This document shows positions 45,761 through 58,432 of a DNA stretch of 64,000 nt, one piece after another. The stretch comes from Arachis hypogaea. Lineage: Eukaryota; Streptophyta; Magnoliopsida; Fabales; Fabaceae. Below the pieces are notes generated by a model that searched no databases, was not told the origin of the DNA, and saw only the letters and a list, made by a program, of their open reading frames with translations. Location: positions 89,252,745-89,316,744 of the forward strand of contig NC_092053.1 in assembly GCF_003086295.3 (NCBI RefSeq), given 5' to 3'. A program made the position numbers and the translations under genes. Within the stretch, counting starts at the first letter, position 1. Each line of letters starts with the position of its first letter.

Positions 45761-47419
45761 TGATGAGCGGATAATTTATACGCTTTTTGGCATTGTTTTT
45801 AGTATGTTTTTAGTAGGATCTAGTTACTTTTAGGGATATTTTTATTAGTTTTTAGGTTAAATTCACATTTCTGGACTTTACTATGAGTTTGTATATTTTT
45901 CTGTGATTTCAGGTATTTTCTGGCTGAAATTGAGGGACTTGAGCAAAAATCAGATTCAGAGGTTGAAGAAGGACTGCTGATGCTGTTGGATTCTGACCTC
46001 CCTGCACTCAAAGTGGATTTTCTAGAGCTACAGAACTCCAAAAGGCGCGCTCTTAACGGCGTTGGAAAGTAGACATCCAGGACTTTCCAGCAATATATAA
46101 TAGTCCATACTTTGCCCACGTTTAGACGACGCAAAAGGGCGTTGAACGCCAGTTCTACGCTGCAGTCTGGAGTTAAACGCCAGAAGCACATCACGAACCA
46201 GAGTTGAACGCCAAAAATACGTTACAACTTGGCGTTCAACTCCAAAAGAAGCCTCTACACGTGTAAACTTCAAGCTCAGCCTAAGCACACACCAAGTGGG
46301 CCCCGAAAGTGGATTTATGCATCAATTACTTACTTCTGTAAACCCTAGTAACTAGTTTTAGTATAAATAGGACTTTTTACTATTGTATTTACATCTTCGG
46401 ATCATCTTGGTGACTCCGGTTCCCCTCTAGGGCCGAGACCAATGAACTCCATTATCACTTATGTATTTTCAACGGTAGAGTTTCTGCACTCCATAGATTA
46501 AGGTGTGGAGCTCTGCTGTTCCTCATGATTTAATGCAAAGTACTACTGTTTTTCTATTCAATTCAACTTATTCCGCTTCTAAGATATCCATTCGCACCCA
46601 AGAATATGATGAATGTGATGATTATGTGACGCTCATCATCATTCTCACTTATGAACGCGTGCCTGACAAACACTTCCGTTCTACATGCAAACAAGCTAGA
46701 ATGAATATCTCTTAGATATCTAATACAGGGGACTGAGTCCGAGATATTAGAATCTTCGTGGTATAAGTTAGAACCCATGGATGGCCATTCCTGAGATCCG
46801 GAAAGTCTAAACCTTGTTTGTGGTATTCCGAGTAGGATCTAGGAAGGGATGACTGTGACGAACTTCAAACTCGCGAGTGCTGGGCGTAGTGACAGACGCA
46901 AAAGGAGGGTGAATCCTATTTCAGTATGATCGAGAACCTCTAGATGATTAGCCGTGCCGTGACAGAGCATTTGGACCTTTTTCACAGAGAGGATGGGATG
47001 TAGCCATTGACAACGGTGATGCCCTATATAAAGCTTGCCATGGAAAGGAGTAGGAATGATTGGATGAAGACAGCAGGAAAGCAGAGGTTCAGAGAAACGA
47101 AAGCATCTCTATACGCTATTCTGAAATTTTCACCAATGAATTACATGTATTTCTATCTTTATTTTCTGTTTATTTATTATTATTATTCAAAAACTCCATA
47201 ACCATTTGATATTAGCCTGACTGAGATTTACAGGATGACCATAGCTTGCTTCATACCGACAATCTCCGTGGGATCGACCCTTACTCACGTAAGGTTTTAT
47301 TACTTGGACGACCCAGTGCACTTGCTGGTTAGTTGTGTCGAAGTTGTGACAAATTCTGAATTAAGATTAGAGCACCAAATTTTTGGAGCCATTACCCGGG
47401 ATCACAATTTCGTTCACCA
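45761..47419 (+). mobile_element. 3' LTR of element D
   Basis: 1,659 bases, same layout as the 5' LTR: palindromes from about 46137, TATAAATAGG near 46362, end CACCA at 47419. Confidence 0.93.
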
Positions 47420-48355
47420 GTAGCCCAAAGCCAGAAAGTTCCTGCTGTGAGGGATAATCTTCTTGCATTCTGCAGCAGGTGGCTTTTCATCAGCATCCTC
47501 CCAAGGCACGTCAGCTCGACGACCTAGCTGTGTAACCAAATAGGGAAAGGGAAGAGTGCCTCAGACGTGGACCCTGGCCATGTGGTACTGGATAAAGCGT
47601 GGCAGGTACAGGTCCTTACCCTCCATCACACACCAAAAGAGGGTGATCATAGCGGCTGGTATCTTAGTCTCGTGAGTACTCGGCATAACAAAGTTGCTAA
47701 GTATCTGATGCCATAGCCGAGCCTCATCATTCAGGTAAATCCGCTTGATTCCCTTTGGCATGGTAGTGTTCTGACCCATAATCCAAGGAACGGTCGGGTC
47801 AAGGGCTATCCGGGCCTTGACTGCATCCCAATCAAATTTCATGAAGCGCATATCTTCCTCACTTTTCTGATAACCATCCAGCTAATCAGTTTTAGGCAAA
47901 AGCTTCAGAACGTCTTCAATGGCCTCTTCAGTGATCAGAATCTACTTTCCTCTAAGGTTCACTGCATCTAGGAAGGTTTTGAAGTAATTGCAGTAGAATT
48001 CCTTAACCCAAGATGCATTGACCTCAGTCAGGTTTCTCTCCAAAAAGAACCAGCCTCTTTGTTTGATCTGGTCAGAGGTGTATTGCTGGAGTTCTTCTGG
48101 GATCTTCAAAGTTCTCTCCAGGTATAGGTTCCTGGAGGCTGCAAACACTGGATACCTCAGCTTACAGTATCGGTTTGCAAACTTTATTGGATCAGTAGCA
48201 GGGATTAGCTGGTCGGCCTTCTCCTGCGGGGTAAAATTTTTCTCCTGCAAGGAGGCATCATGCATGAGATCTATGATAGACATAGAGGCTTCTCCTCTTT
48301 TCCGTTTGCCAGTTGTTGCCTTTCCTTTCCCTTTTCTGTGGGAGTCCAACATCAT
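47420..48355 (-). pseudogene. PTP N-terminal part (B), cut off by element D
   Basis: ATG near 48355 (MLDSHRKGKGKATTGKRKRG), then the same core as in C (QRGWFFLERNLTEVNASWV, EFYCNYF, LWHQILSNFVMPSTHETKIP). Stops lie near 47942, 47882 and 47561. The acceptor-like AG seen in A, A2 and C reads AT here. The frame breaks at the GTAGC duplication and continues at 28481. Confidence 0.8.
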
Positions 48356-49775
48356 GAAAAACAGAATTCAAAGATATAATAAAAACAGGAAAACAAGGAG
48401 GCAATTAGCAAAAGAAGCACATAGTGGCAAAGGAGCAGGAGAGTAATGAATATGAGCTAAGTAAATGTGCATTAAGGATTGGATAGGAGTTAAAAGTTCG
48501 AAAAGAAGAAATCACAATCCAAAATGTAATTGAATTCATGTTAAATAGAAAAATTAACATCATGCCATGGTTAGTATGTTAAAAGAAAGTGAAAGAAAAT
48601 CAGAAGAGAAGTTTTGAAAGGTTAGGTTGGTTAGAATTGAAAAAGAGTTTAGGAAGTTAACATTAGGGAGTTAGCAAAAAGTGGGTTAAAGTAAGTGGCA
48701 TAATGAAAATATTCCAAGTAACAAGTATTCACAGTTAGAAGCTATAAGTAACTCATATCCAAATAAGGAAAATAGGTGGATGATGATTCAAATAGATATA
48801 GAAATAGCAAAAATTAGAATCAAACATCAAAAATGCAAATTATGAACCGGGAAATAAAAAAGAATAAGAAAGCTTGCCCTGGCATTCATGAATTGATTTG
48901 GTTAAATCTAAGGAAAGCACAGTTGAAAATGCCAAAACCAAGACATAAATGGAAACATTTTACAGAAATTTGGGCAGCATTCCGGCTAAAATTGGATTGT
49001 CCCGGAAAATAAACAACGACAGAATAGTTCATATGAATCAAAATTAAAGCTGCAATTACATATAAGGAATAAGAACATGAATAATCAGGGTAAAGAGCAG
49101 CATGAAACAAGAAATTACAATATATGAACAAAACTAACATCTCAGCAATAGCAGAATAAAACAAGAAACAGGAATAGTGTAATTAAACAGACCTAAATCC
49201 ACTAACCACATCCTAGGCTACCTAACAACCTAAAATCCACTACAAACATGCATATCTAACTAGCTTAATGACGAACATAAACAGAAAAATATGAATTAAC
49301 TACGAAGGATAAAAGGGTGGCGTTCGTCGGAACCTGGTAGGCGTAAGAAAGAGAATGGGGCAGAGAGGTGGATGGGGATGACGGCGGTGGCGTCCGGCGC
49401 GGCAGAAGAGGGTGGCGCGGCGGCGGTGGCGTCTGTTCGGAGGAAGGGAGGGAAATGGGGGGTAATGGGGGTAGGGGGTAATAGGGGAAGGAAGGGGGCA
49501 TGGGTGGCGCTGGGCGATGACGGCGGCGCGGTGGTGGTGGTGGCGCGGCGTGGCAGTGGCGGAGAGGGGGAAAGAAGAAGGAAGAAGAAGAAAGGAGGGG
49601 GAAGGAGGAAGGGGGTGGGTGGCGGCGGGGTCTGGGTGGTCGGCGGCGTCTGGCGGTGGCGGTGATGGTGGCTGGGTGGTGGTTAGGGGTTGGAGAAGAA
49701 GAGAGGAAGTGGAGGGGTTTGGGGAGGGGGGCGCGACTGATAGGGTTCGCGTGACTAGGGGGTTATAATTTGAAT
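48356..49775 (-). promoter_or_regulatory. Promoter-like, CT/GC-rich leader of PTP (B)
   Basis: Same layout as in C: the array, then AAATTATAACCCCC near 49770-49757 (minus strand), then a pyrimidine-rich stretch to about 49270, then AT-rich sequence to PTP. Confidence 0.4.
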
Positions 49776-50146
49776 CCATACGATCGCGTGGGGCACGCGG
49801 TCGCGTGGTTGAGGCGAAAAGGTGGTTGACGCGATCGCTGGAATTTGTGCTAATCCCACGAATCCAGCGTCATTTCAGCGTAACTCTCTATCTCCTTTGG
49901 GGTGTGTGTACAATCCATGCGACGCGATCGCGTCGCTCACGCTGTCGCGTGGGATGTGTGTTGTGCAAGTGACGCGATCGCGTCAGGGACGCAATCGCGT
50001 GGGCATTTTATGCAAAACGCACAATGACCGCACGATTCCAGCCTAACTTTCGGGACGTTGGATCTTTACGCCGATCTCCAGTTCACGCGGTCGCGTGGAA
50101 AGTGTTTTCGCAACTTGACGCGATTGCATGAGTGATGCGGTCGCGT
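49776..50146. repeat. Palindrome-doublet array, internal (B)
   Basis: Counterpart of 43535-44000 in C. Clear pairs lie near 49780/49797, 49921/49938, 49970/49987 and 50115/50132. Others have decayed or lost a partner. Confidence 0.82.
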
Positions 50147-50379
50147 CGCACACCCTTTTTTTATGCAGGTATGCAATTATGCAGTATGCAAAATGAAATG
50201 ATTAATATGAATGAGATGCAAAACTTCCAGGTTCAATATAATAAAATAAAATAAGACTTGAAAACAAATAAAACTAAATAAAAAAATATTGAAAAAGGAA
50301 CGATCATACCATGGTGGGTTGTCTCCCACCTAGCACTTTTAGTTAAAGTCCTTAAGTTGGACATTGGATGAGCTTCCTG

Positions 50380-51946
50380 TTATGGCGGCTTATGCTTAAA
50401 TTCATCCAAAAATCTCCACCAATGCTTGGAATGCCAATAGCCTCCGGGGTCCCAAACTAGGCATGTGAAGCTTCTGAGCAGCTTCAAACAGATTGTCAGG
50501 CTCCCGGGGTGATGAATGTCAGCATAGATTCCAGGATCCCAAACTTTGCTTTTGAATCCGCCTTCGTCTTGATCTATACTTTTCCATCTGGGTGGTTTAG
50601 AGATTAGATTCTCACCAGGATAACCAAACATTTTCCGAGATCCATCCGATTGATCATGATGCCAATCCGTGCACTTCAACTTGAAGCGTGGAACCTTATT
50701 GAACCTCGTGCACTAGCTCTGAGTACGAGCCATTTCTCTTTTACTCTTAAAGCCACAGAGAGCTCTAAGCTGGCCATCTGTTTCAAGAAAACCATATTCA
50801 AGTGGAAAAATACAGTTAAAAGTTAAGGATTGTACCCACTTGAAGCTTGTATTGGGTGGTAATGGCCTTGGGATAGGTGGTTCCAGTGGTTCTGTGAGTT
50901 CTACTCCCTTGTGTTCTTCTGTGAAATTCTCCACTTCCTTGCAAGATTCGTCAAATGTATCCATGTCCTGATCAAAGCCATCTATGTCTTCCTCATCACT
51001 TAAGTCATAGACTGGAGGTTGAGAGAAATCTACCTCCGTATCATCTTCGTATTCACTTGGGGAAAATTCTTCGATCTCAGAGAATTCGCTTGTGGATGCA
51101 AGTTCATTACTAGGAGAACCCTGACTTGTGACTATCATTATCAAGGAAATTTGCTTCTTGGGCTATTCTGTCTAGGTCTTCATGAAAGACTTGCTCTAGG
51201 GATTACGCACAATCCTCCTTAGCATCAATTGTAACATCCTTGACAGAATGCTCCACAACTTTGGATTCCCATAGAGGTTCAGCGTCTCCTAAGTCTTCAA
51301 CCAACTCTTCTTCTTTAATAATAACAGCTTCCTCTAGTTGTTCCAGTACGAAGCCATGCTCTGTCTTGTCCACTGGAGTTTTTAGTATCTCCTTCATGCT
51401 ACGCTCTTCATTAGATTGTCCACATGGGGCTGTGGGAGGTCCTTGAATGTTCGAATGTCTAGAAGATAATTGACTTACTGCTTGCTCCAGTTGATGAAGG
51501 GTTGTTTGAAGTCGATTTACTGTTTCCTTGAGGCGAACCTCTGATTCTCGGGGTGATAGATTTGATTATGGCACAGGGGGAAGTGGTGGTGTTTGGGAGT
51601 GATTGGATTGGAACTGGGGTAAATGAGGATCATATGATGGCGAATGGTGAAAAGGAGCTTGTGAGTGTGGTGGTTCGGAGTTATGTTGAGAGGATGGTCT
51701 ATAGGCACATGGTGGGGCTTGTGGGTAATTACAAGGTTGTTCACCATGTCTATTTGCTTGGTATGCATTGTAGAATGGTCTTTGTCCATGATATCTTGGA
51801 GGGTGTTGTTGCCTAAAGGGTTGATCAGATCCTCTTGGCTCCATCCATCTTTGATTGCTCTGACCTTGATGCATGTTCCTGTTATAACTTTCATTCCTTT
51901 CAATAACATTAGAACCAAACTCAAAGCGATAGGGGTGAGAATTCAT
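50380..51946 (-). pseudogene. ORF1 of family B/C, fuller copy, broken
   Basis: Starts MNSHPYRFEFGSN at 51946, about 100 bases after the primer site. The first part is rich in Pro, Gln, His and Tyr. After a stop near 51517 comes a helix-prone stretch (LKETVNRLQTTLHQLEQAV) and a Glu-rich region. A frameshift near 51150-51200 and a stop near 50713 precede the conserved C-terminal block ending FLDEFKHKPP. About 520 codons in total. Placement is that of gag, but no gag, zinc-knuckle or protease motif is visible. Shared with C, unrecognised otherwise. Confidence 0.65.
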
Positions 51947-52043
51947 AGTAGCTAAAAAGAAATAAAGAGGGGAAAATAAAGACAAATAAACAAGTAAAAG
52001 AAAAATATTTACAATAACCAATAATAAGGCACACGATTGCAGT

Positions 52044-52061
52044 TCCCCGGCAACGGCGCCA
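52044..52061 (-). other. Primer-binding site of element B
   Basis: Minus-strand TGGCGCCGTTGCCGGGGA, the full tRNA-Asp-type site, three bases after the LTR. Confidence 0.9.
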
Positions 52062-52064
52062 TTT

Positions 52065-53603
52065 TGAAAGAGCGGAAGATTGATGGTTTAGAGGTCATAG
52101 TAAACTCTCGTTGTAAGTATATTTACTAAACCAAGCAATCAACCTTTCTTGCAAACGTTTTGGTTGTCACAAGTAACAAACCCCTAAATAAATTGATAAC
52201 CGAAGTATTCAAACCTCGGGTCGTCTTCTCAAGGAACTGCAGGGAAGTATGTTCTTATTATTGGTTATGGAGATTGTAAATTGGGGTTTTGAGAATGAAG
52301 AGCGAATAGTCTAATTAGCAAATAAAGTAAATGAAGAACAAGCAATTTAAATGGCAAGTAAGATAAACAAATGACTGTAAATAAACTTTTGGCAAGGAAT
52401 AAGAAATTAGAGTTCCTATCCTAGCTATCCTTATCAATGATGATGAGAATTGAATCTTAATTCCACTTTGTTAACCTTTACTAAGATAAAGGAAGGTCAA
52501 GGGATTAATTGATTTGATCTTCGAATCCTATTTATTTCCTAAGAAAAGATTGGGATTATTGAAGTTCAATTCAATTAACAAAGATAACAATTATCATTCA
52601 TGTTTGAGTTTGATAACTCCTAAGTTACTGATTTCTTAACCAAGACCAAAAGGAGAAAAGTAAATTTACTGGAATAAAAATGTCTTCAAATGGGAATAAC
52701 AATAATGTAAATAAGAGAAAGCAATATTAAACTGAAATACCTCAAATAACATTAATTCAAAGATGTAATCTGTAACATGAATGTAGCATAAGCCAAATAG
52801 GCAACATAACTAATATAAGCATTAAAGTATCTGAAAGTAAGAGATAAATATAAAGTAAAAGAACATTAAAACCTGGAATTGAGAGTCACTCCTAAAACTA
52901 AGAGAAATCCTAAATCCTAATCCTAAGAGAGAGGAGAGAATCTCCCTCTCAAAACTAAATCTAAATCATGAAAACTAACTAAAGTGGCCACTCTCTGAAT
53001 GGATGCATTCTCCCACTTCATAACCTCTGGTCTATGCCTTTTGGACTTGGAATTGGGCCAAAAAGGGCTTCAGAATTCGCTAGGAGCGTTTTCTGCAATT
53101 TCTGGTGCGTGGCCTCTGTCACGCGTTCACGTGGGTCACGCGGTCGCGTCATTCGGAGTTTTCCTTGTCACGTGGTCGCGTCAGTCATGCGACCGCGTCA
53201 TATATGTCCTGCTCAAGGCGCGCGGTAGCGTCAGTCACGCGTTCGCGTCGCACTCTCTTCGCACTGGCATGCGGCCGCGTCGTCCATGCGATCGCGTGGC
53301 TGCTAGTTTCTTCACAAACTCCGTTTTATGCTTTCCTTCCATTTTTGTATGTTTCCTTTCCATCCTTTGAGTCATTCCTGCCTTAGAAGATCTGAAACTA
53401 CTCAACACACTAATCACGGCATCGAATGGAAGTAAAGGTAATTAAAATAATTAATTTTAAAGCATAGGAAACATGTTTTTCACATACATCACATAATAAG
53501 GAAGGGAAAGTAAAACCATGCAAATAATATGAATAAGTAGGTGAAGGATTGAATAAATCACTCAGATTAAGCACAAAATATATCATAAAATATGGGTTTA
53601 TCA
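52065..53603 (-). mobile_element. 5' LTR of element B
   Basis: 1,539 bases, identical in length to the partner LTR. Palindrome-doublet array at about 53120-53298. Confidence 0.93.
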
Positions 53604-56209
53604 ATGGGTATCGCTTCCACTCATTTGGACACATAATCAACGGCAAGTAGAATGTAGAGAAAACCATTAGAATTTGGGAATGGCCCCATGAAGTCGATTT
53701 CCCACACATAAAAAATCTCACAAAATAGGATGGTTTTTTGGGGGATTTCATCCTTCTTGAAGATATTACCAGATCTAATACATTGAGAACAAGATTTACA
53801 AAAATGAGAAGAGTCCTTGAAAAGAGTTGGCCACCAAAATCCACAATCTAGGATTTTTCTTGCCGTTCTTTGAGGTCCAAAATGGCCTCCTCCTTCGGAG
53901 GAGTGGCAAGCTTCCAAGATTGAGTGGAATTCGGTTTGTGGAATGCACCTCCGAATTACTTGATCCGCCCCACATCTCCAAAGGTATGGATCATCCCACA
54001 CATAGTATTTGGATTTGCTTTTTAGCTTATCCCTTTTATGTTTGGAGAGATTAGGAGGGAAGGAATGAGATACCAAGTAATTCGCAATTGGTGCATACCA
54101 AAGAATGGTTTCCGAGATTGCATGCAAGCCCTCAAAGGGAAAAGAATCATTAATAGGAGTGGTATCGCCTTTAGTGTGTTCAAGGCGACTTAAGTGGTCC
54201 GCCACTAGGTTTTGCGTACCACTCCTATCCTTAATTTTCAAGTCAAATTCTTGCAACAATAAAACCCATCTAATCAGTCTTGGTTTGGATTCCTTCTTAG
54301 CCAACAAATACTTTAATGCCGCATGATCCGAATACACTACCACCTTTGAACCAAGTAGATATGCTCGGAACTTGTCCAAGGCAAAAACTATGGCCAATAG
54401 TTCTTTTTCGATGGTAGTGTAGTTGGATTGGGCTCCATCTAGTATTTTTTATGCATAGGCTATGACATATAGATTCTTACCCTCGCATTGTGCTAACGCG
54501 GCTCCCATGGCAAAATTTGAAGCATCACACATTATTTCGAATGGCCGACTCCAATCCGACCCTCACATGATGGGAGCTTGGGTCAATGCTACCTTGAGCT
54601 TGTCAAAATCCTCCATGCATTCCTTGCTTAGATCAAACTCAATGTTCTTTTGCAACAATCTTGATAGAGGCAATGCTACCTTACTAAAGTCCTTTCTGAA
54701 TCTTCGAGAAAATCCTGCACGTCCAAGGAAAGAACGGACTTCCTTCTTGGAAGAGGGGTAAGGTAAGCTAGATATAATATTAATCTTTGCTGGATCCATG
54801 GAAATACCATCTTTGGAAACAATATGTCCTAAAACAATGCCTTGCCTAACCATGAAATGGCACTTCTCAAAATTTAAGACAAGGTTAGCTTTAGTACATC
54901 TTTCCAAAACTTTTTCAAGTTTATCCAAGCAATAATCAAAAGAATCACCATATACCGTGAAGTCATCCATGAATACCTCCATGCATTGCTCTAGAAAATC
55001 TGCAAATATGCTCATCATGCACCTTTGGAAAGTTGCCGGTGCACTGCATAAGCCGAATGGCATACGCTTGTAGGCATAAGTTCCAAAAGGGCAAGTACAT
55101 GTTATTTTTTCTTGGTCCTCTAGAATAATGTGTATTTGGAAGTACCCCGAATAGCCATCTAGAAAGTAATAATGGGATTTACCGGATAATCGATCGAGCA
55201 TTTGATCAATAAGCGGAAGTGGAAAATGATCCTTTCTAGTGGCCAAGTTCAACCTTCGGTAGTCTATGCATACTCGCCAAGAGTTTTGCACCCGTGTTGC
55301 TATGAGCTCCCCGCTTTCATTCTTGATTGTGGTTACCCCGGACTTCTTTGGCACAACTTGAATGGGACTCACCCATTCACTATCCGAAATGGGGTAGATG
55401 ATATCCGCCTCGAGTAACCATGTTACCTCCTTCTTGACAACCTCCAAAATGGTAGGATTCAGTCGTCTTTGAGGTTGTCTTACGGGTCTAGCTTCTTCTT
55501 GTAAAAAGATCCGGTGCTCACATACTTGGGGACTTATCCCCACTAGATCCGCCAAGATCCACCCTATTGCCTTTTTATTCTTTCTCAAAACACATAGCAA
55601 CTTCTCTTCTTGTTGAGGATTTAGTTCCCTTGCTATAATCACCGGGAACTTGTAGGCTTCATCAAGGTATGAGTACTTTAGGTGGGGTGGCAATGGCTTC
55701 AATTCTAGCTTTTGTTCTTGACTCGACACTTGAACTTCTTCACATGGATCTTCATTATTTTCTTCAATCATGTGTTTCTCATCTAGCTTTGCATAATGCA
55801 CTTCGGCTACAATGTTGTCAATTAAGTCACACCGGAATATGGAATGGTTCTCCGGTGGGTGCTTCATTGCTTCTTCTAGGCTAAAACTTACAACTCTCCC
55901 ATCTATCTCAAATGAGTAGGTTCCCGAATGGACATCCAACTTGAATCTAGAGGTCCTAAAAAATGACCTCCCAAGTAGGATAGATGATATCCTTTCGGAT
56001 TCACTTGGTGGCATCTCAATGATATGGAAATCAATTGGAAATATCAAACCCTTTATTTTGACTAACACATCTTCTGCAATACCCGTGACAGTTATTATGC
56101 TCTTGTCTGCCAAGACAAACCTAGCCACTGACCGCTTCAACGGTGGGAACTTCAATATATGATAAACGAAAAGAGGTATAATGCTAACGCATGCACCAAG
56201 GTCACACAT
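53604..56209 (-). pseudogene. Protease, reverse transcriptase, RNase H and integrase N-terminus of element A
   Basis: Protease CDLGACVSIIP opens the frame; LLGRSFF follows. Reverse transcriptase blocks: WVSPIQVVPKKSG, CIDYRRLNLATRKDHFPLP, the catalytic FMDDFTVYG, and GHIVSKDGI. A stop near 54563 and another near 54450 break the RNase H region ([37 protein letters not shown]). Integrase begins with a zinc-binding His/Cys segment ([20 protein letters not shown]) and [13 protein letters not shown], whose Asp is the first catalytic residue. It is cut at 53604 by B. Order RT-RNaseH-integrase marks Ty3; sequence and primer type fit Athila. Confidence 0.9.
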
Positions 56210-56221
56210 ACAATCAATGAA

Positions 56222-58256
56222 TCAGACTCCATCAATGATACAAGAGACTAAACAAGGGCCCGGATCAACACACTTTTTCAGAATGGCTCCCATCAAAGCC
56301 GAAATAGAACTCCCCAATGGAATGGTTTCTAACTCATGGATTCTATCTTTGTTCATAAATAAGTCCTTAAGAAATTTTGCATATTTAGGCACTTGATGTA
56401 TAGCATCAAAGAAAGGGATAGTTACCTCCACTTTCTTGAACATCTCTACTATTTTTGGGTCAAGTTCTACACGTTTTTTAGCCTTCCTTGCCAATGTGGG
56501 AAATGGGATTGGTTGAGCTACTTCTTCTAAGACTTGCTCTTTTCTAGGGATTTCACTCCTTGGTTGAGGGTCTTCATCTTCAACTATCACATGTGCTTTC
56601 TCCTCCTCTTCAATTTCTTCTATCTCAACTCCATCATCCTCTTGAGTAACTATCATTAGGCTAGGTGTCTTTGAGTCCCTCTCCTTCAATTGAGTTCCGG
56701 ACCTCAAGGTTACGGCGTTGATGCCACCCTTGGGGTTGGGTAGAGGTTGAGAAGGTATGTCACTAGAGTTTGGAGCTTGATGAGTAGAGGTAGAAGGTGG
56801 CTCCATGCGAGCAATGAGGGCTTGGAGGGTGGAAGTAAGACCATTGAGACTTGAGTTGAGTGTGTTTTGGAATTTTTTTTGCCCTTGGAGTATGGATCGG
56901 AGTGTCTCATCTTGATTTGAAGAAGTGGAGGGATAAGTGATTTGTAGAGTGTTGTTGTTCCATCTTTGGTTGCTTCCATTGTCCCTACCTCCTGGTTGAT
57001 AATTGTTTCGCCAACCTTGATTAGAGTTGTTACTCCCTTGGTTATAATTGCCTCCTTGTTGGGGGTACCCATGGTTGTAATTGCTCCCTTGTGAATAGTA
57101 TCCTTGATTAGCACATTCATAGTAGGAGCGATCATAAAATTTGTGGGTAGCCGCTAGAGTGTTATCTTCTTGGAGACTTGGACACTCATCCGTGTAGTGG
57201 GAGTAGCATGAGCAAATGCCACACACTTTTGGGGACCAATTGTTAGCTTTGTTGGGGTTGAGGAGGTGGTGGAGGTTGTGGTTGATTCACTTGGAGTTGC
57301 TTTAGAAAACTTGTCATCTCACACAAGGTCTTGGTAAGGGTAGCGGTCTCACCCCTAGAAGAGACTTCATTCATGGCCTTTGGGCGGTTGACTCTCCGTC
57401 TAGCATGTTGAGTGGACTCGGCCAAGTCGGTAATGAGTTGCCATGCCTCCTCTGCCGTCCTATACTTTGACAAAGAACCATTGCTTGAGGCATCTAATAG
57501 ATTCTTATCTTGCTCTCTCATGCCTTGACACACATAGCTAAGTAATACTTGAGTGTCAATCATGTGGTTGGGACATGAGTCAAGAAGTTTGCAAAACTGT
57601 TCCTAATATTCATATAGAGTTTCCATTTCGCCTTGTACAATACATGAGATTTCCTTTCTTAGCTTGTCCGTCATTTCTACGGGCATGAATTTATCAAGGA
57701 ATTCTCTTCTAAGCAAGTCCCAATCGGAGACAACATCACTAGGTAAGGTATAAAATCACTCCTTGGCTCTTCTCTCAAGAGAGAAAGGGAAGGCAAACAA
57801 CCATATGGCCACTTCATCGGATCCTTCCCGCCTAGTAGTTGAGCATACACCATGAAAGTCCTTGAGGTGTCTAATTGGATCTTGTACGGGAAGTCCATGG
57901 AACTTTGGTAGAAGATTGATGAGAGCGGTCTTGAGTTCAAAGTTTGCATTCAAGTTGGGATGAAGCACATGAAGAGGTTAGAGAACAAAGTCCAGTGCAC
58001 TCGCTTCCTTGAGAGTGACTCTCCTTGGAGCGGCCATATTGTCAACACCTAGATCAAGAGAAGAACAATTAGTAGTATCAACGGAAGAGTAATTAGTGCC
58101 TTCGTTGGATGACGGTGATATGGTTGGTGAATTGTTAAAAACCTTTTCACCTTCCTCAAAGTCTAACCGCCTCCGAGCTTGCCTAATATGAAGCAAAGTT
58201 CTTTCAATTTCCGAATCAAATGGTGCTAAGCTCGGATTTGATAGTGAATGCATCAT
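56222..58256 (-). pseudogene. Gag of element A, broken
   Basis: N-terminal segment (FDSEIERTLLHIRQARRRLDF), then the gag domain (NFELKTALINLLPKFHGLP, HLKDFHGVCSTTRREG, FPFSLERRAKEW-type region, DLLRREFLDKF). Next come a region rich in Gln and Pro and a CCHC knuckle (CGICSCYSHYTDEC) near 57226-57185. Tyr/Gly/Asn repeats follow, then an acidic linker leading to protease. Stops near 57978, 57756, 57603, 57243 and 56222 break the frame. Confidence 0.8.
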
Positions 58257-58411
58257 ACAATGAAGGAGATAAGAAGCTCATGACATCAAGTGATATTTAA
58301 GCAAAGACTAATTCTAACTACAATCAAACAAACAAACAACAAGAGGAAAAATGCAAATATCCACATATTAACATATTCACACTAACCAATAAAATGGCAC
58401 ACATAAGCAAT

Positions 58412-58429
58412 TCCCTGGCAACGGCACCA
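58412..58429 (-). other. Primer-binding site of element A
   Basis: Minus-strand TGGTGCCGTTGCCAGGGA differs at two bases from the site in B. Confidence 0.82.
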
Positions 58430-58432
58430 TTT

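Larger units (their letters stand above)
28482..47419 (+). mobile_element. Element D: gag-protease-PTP retrotransposon lacking pol
   Basis: LTRs 28482-30141 and 45761-47419 (1,660 and 1,659 bases, TGATGAGCGG...CACCA) are flanked by the perfect duplication GTAGC (28477-28481 and 47420-47424). It is inserted in the PTP gene of B. It has a tRNA-Asp-type primer site, gag-protease, a palindrome array, a second promoter-like region and an open PTP gene. There is no reverse transcriptase, RNase H or integrase, so it needs help from another element. Element C is inserted in its 3' region. By eye the LTRs differ at about 66 positions (4%). Confidence 0.94.
24679..53603 (-). mobile_element. Element B: non-autonomous LTR retrotransposon
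   Basis: Both LTRs are exactly 1,539 bases (24679-26217 and 52065-53603). They are flanked by the perfect duplication ATGGG (24674-24678 and 53604-53608) and inserted in the integrase of A. It has a perfect tRNA-Asp-type primer site but no protease, reverse transcriptase or integrase. Instead it carries ORF1 of unknown function, a palindrome array, a leader and PTP. By eye the LTRs differ at about 42 of 1,539 positions (2.7%), mostly transitions. Element D interrupts its PTP gene. It must rely on proteins of another element to move. Confidence 0.93.

Noticed and set aside
49300..49779. Proline-rich frame of about 160 codons
   Set aside because: Same leader composition effect as in C; not conserved as protein between B and C.
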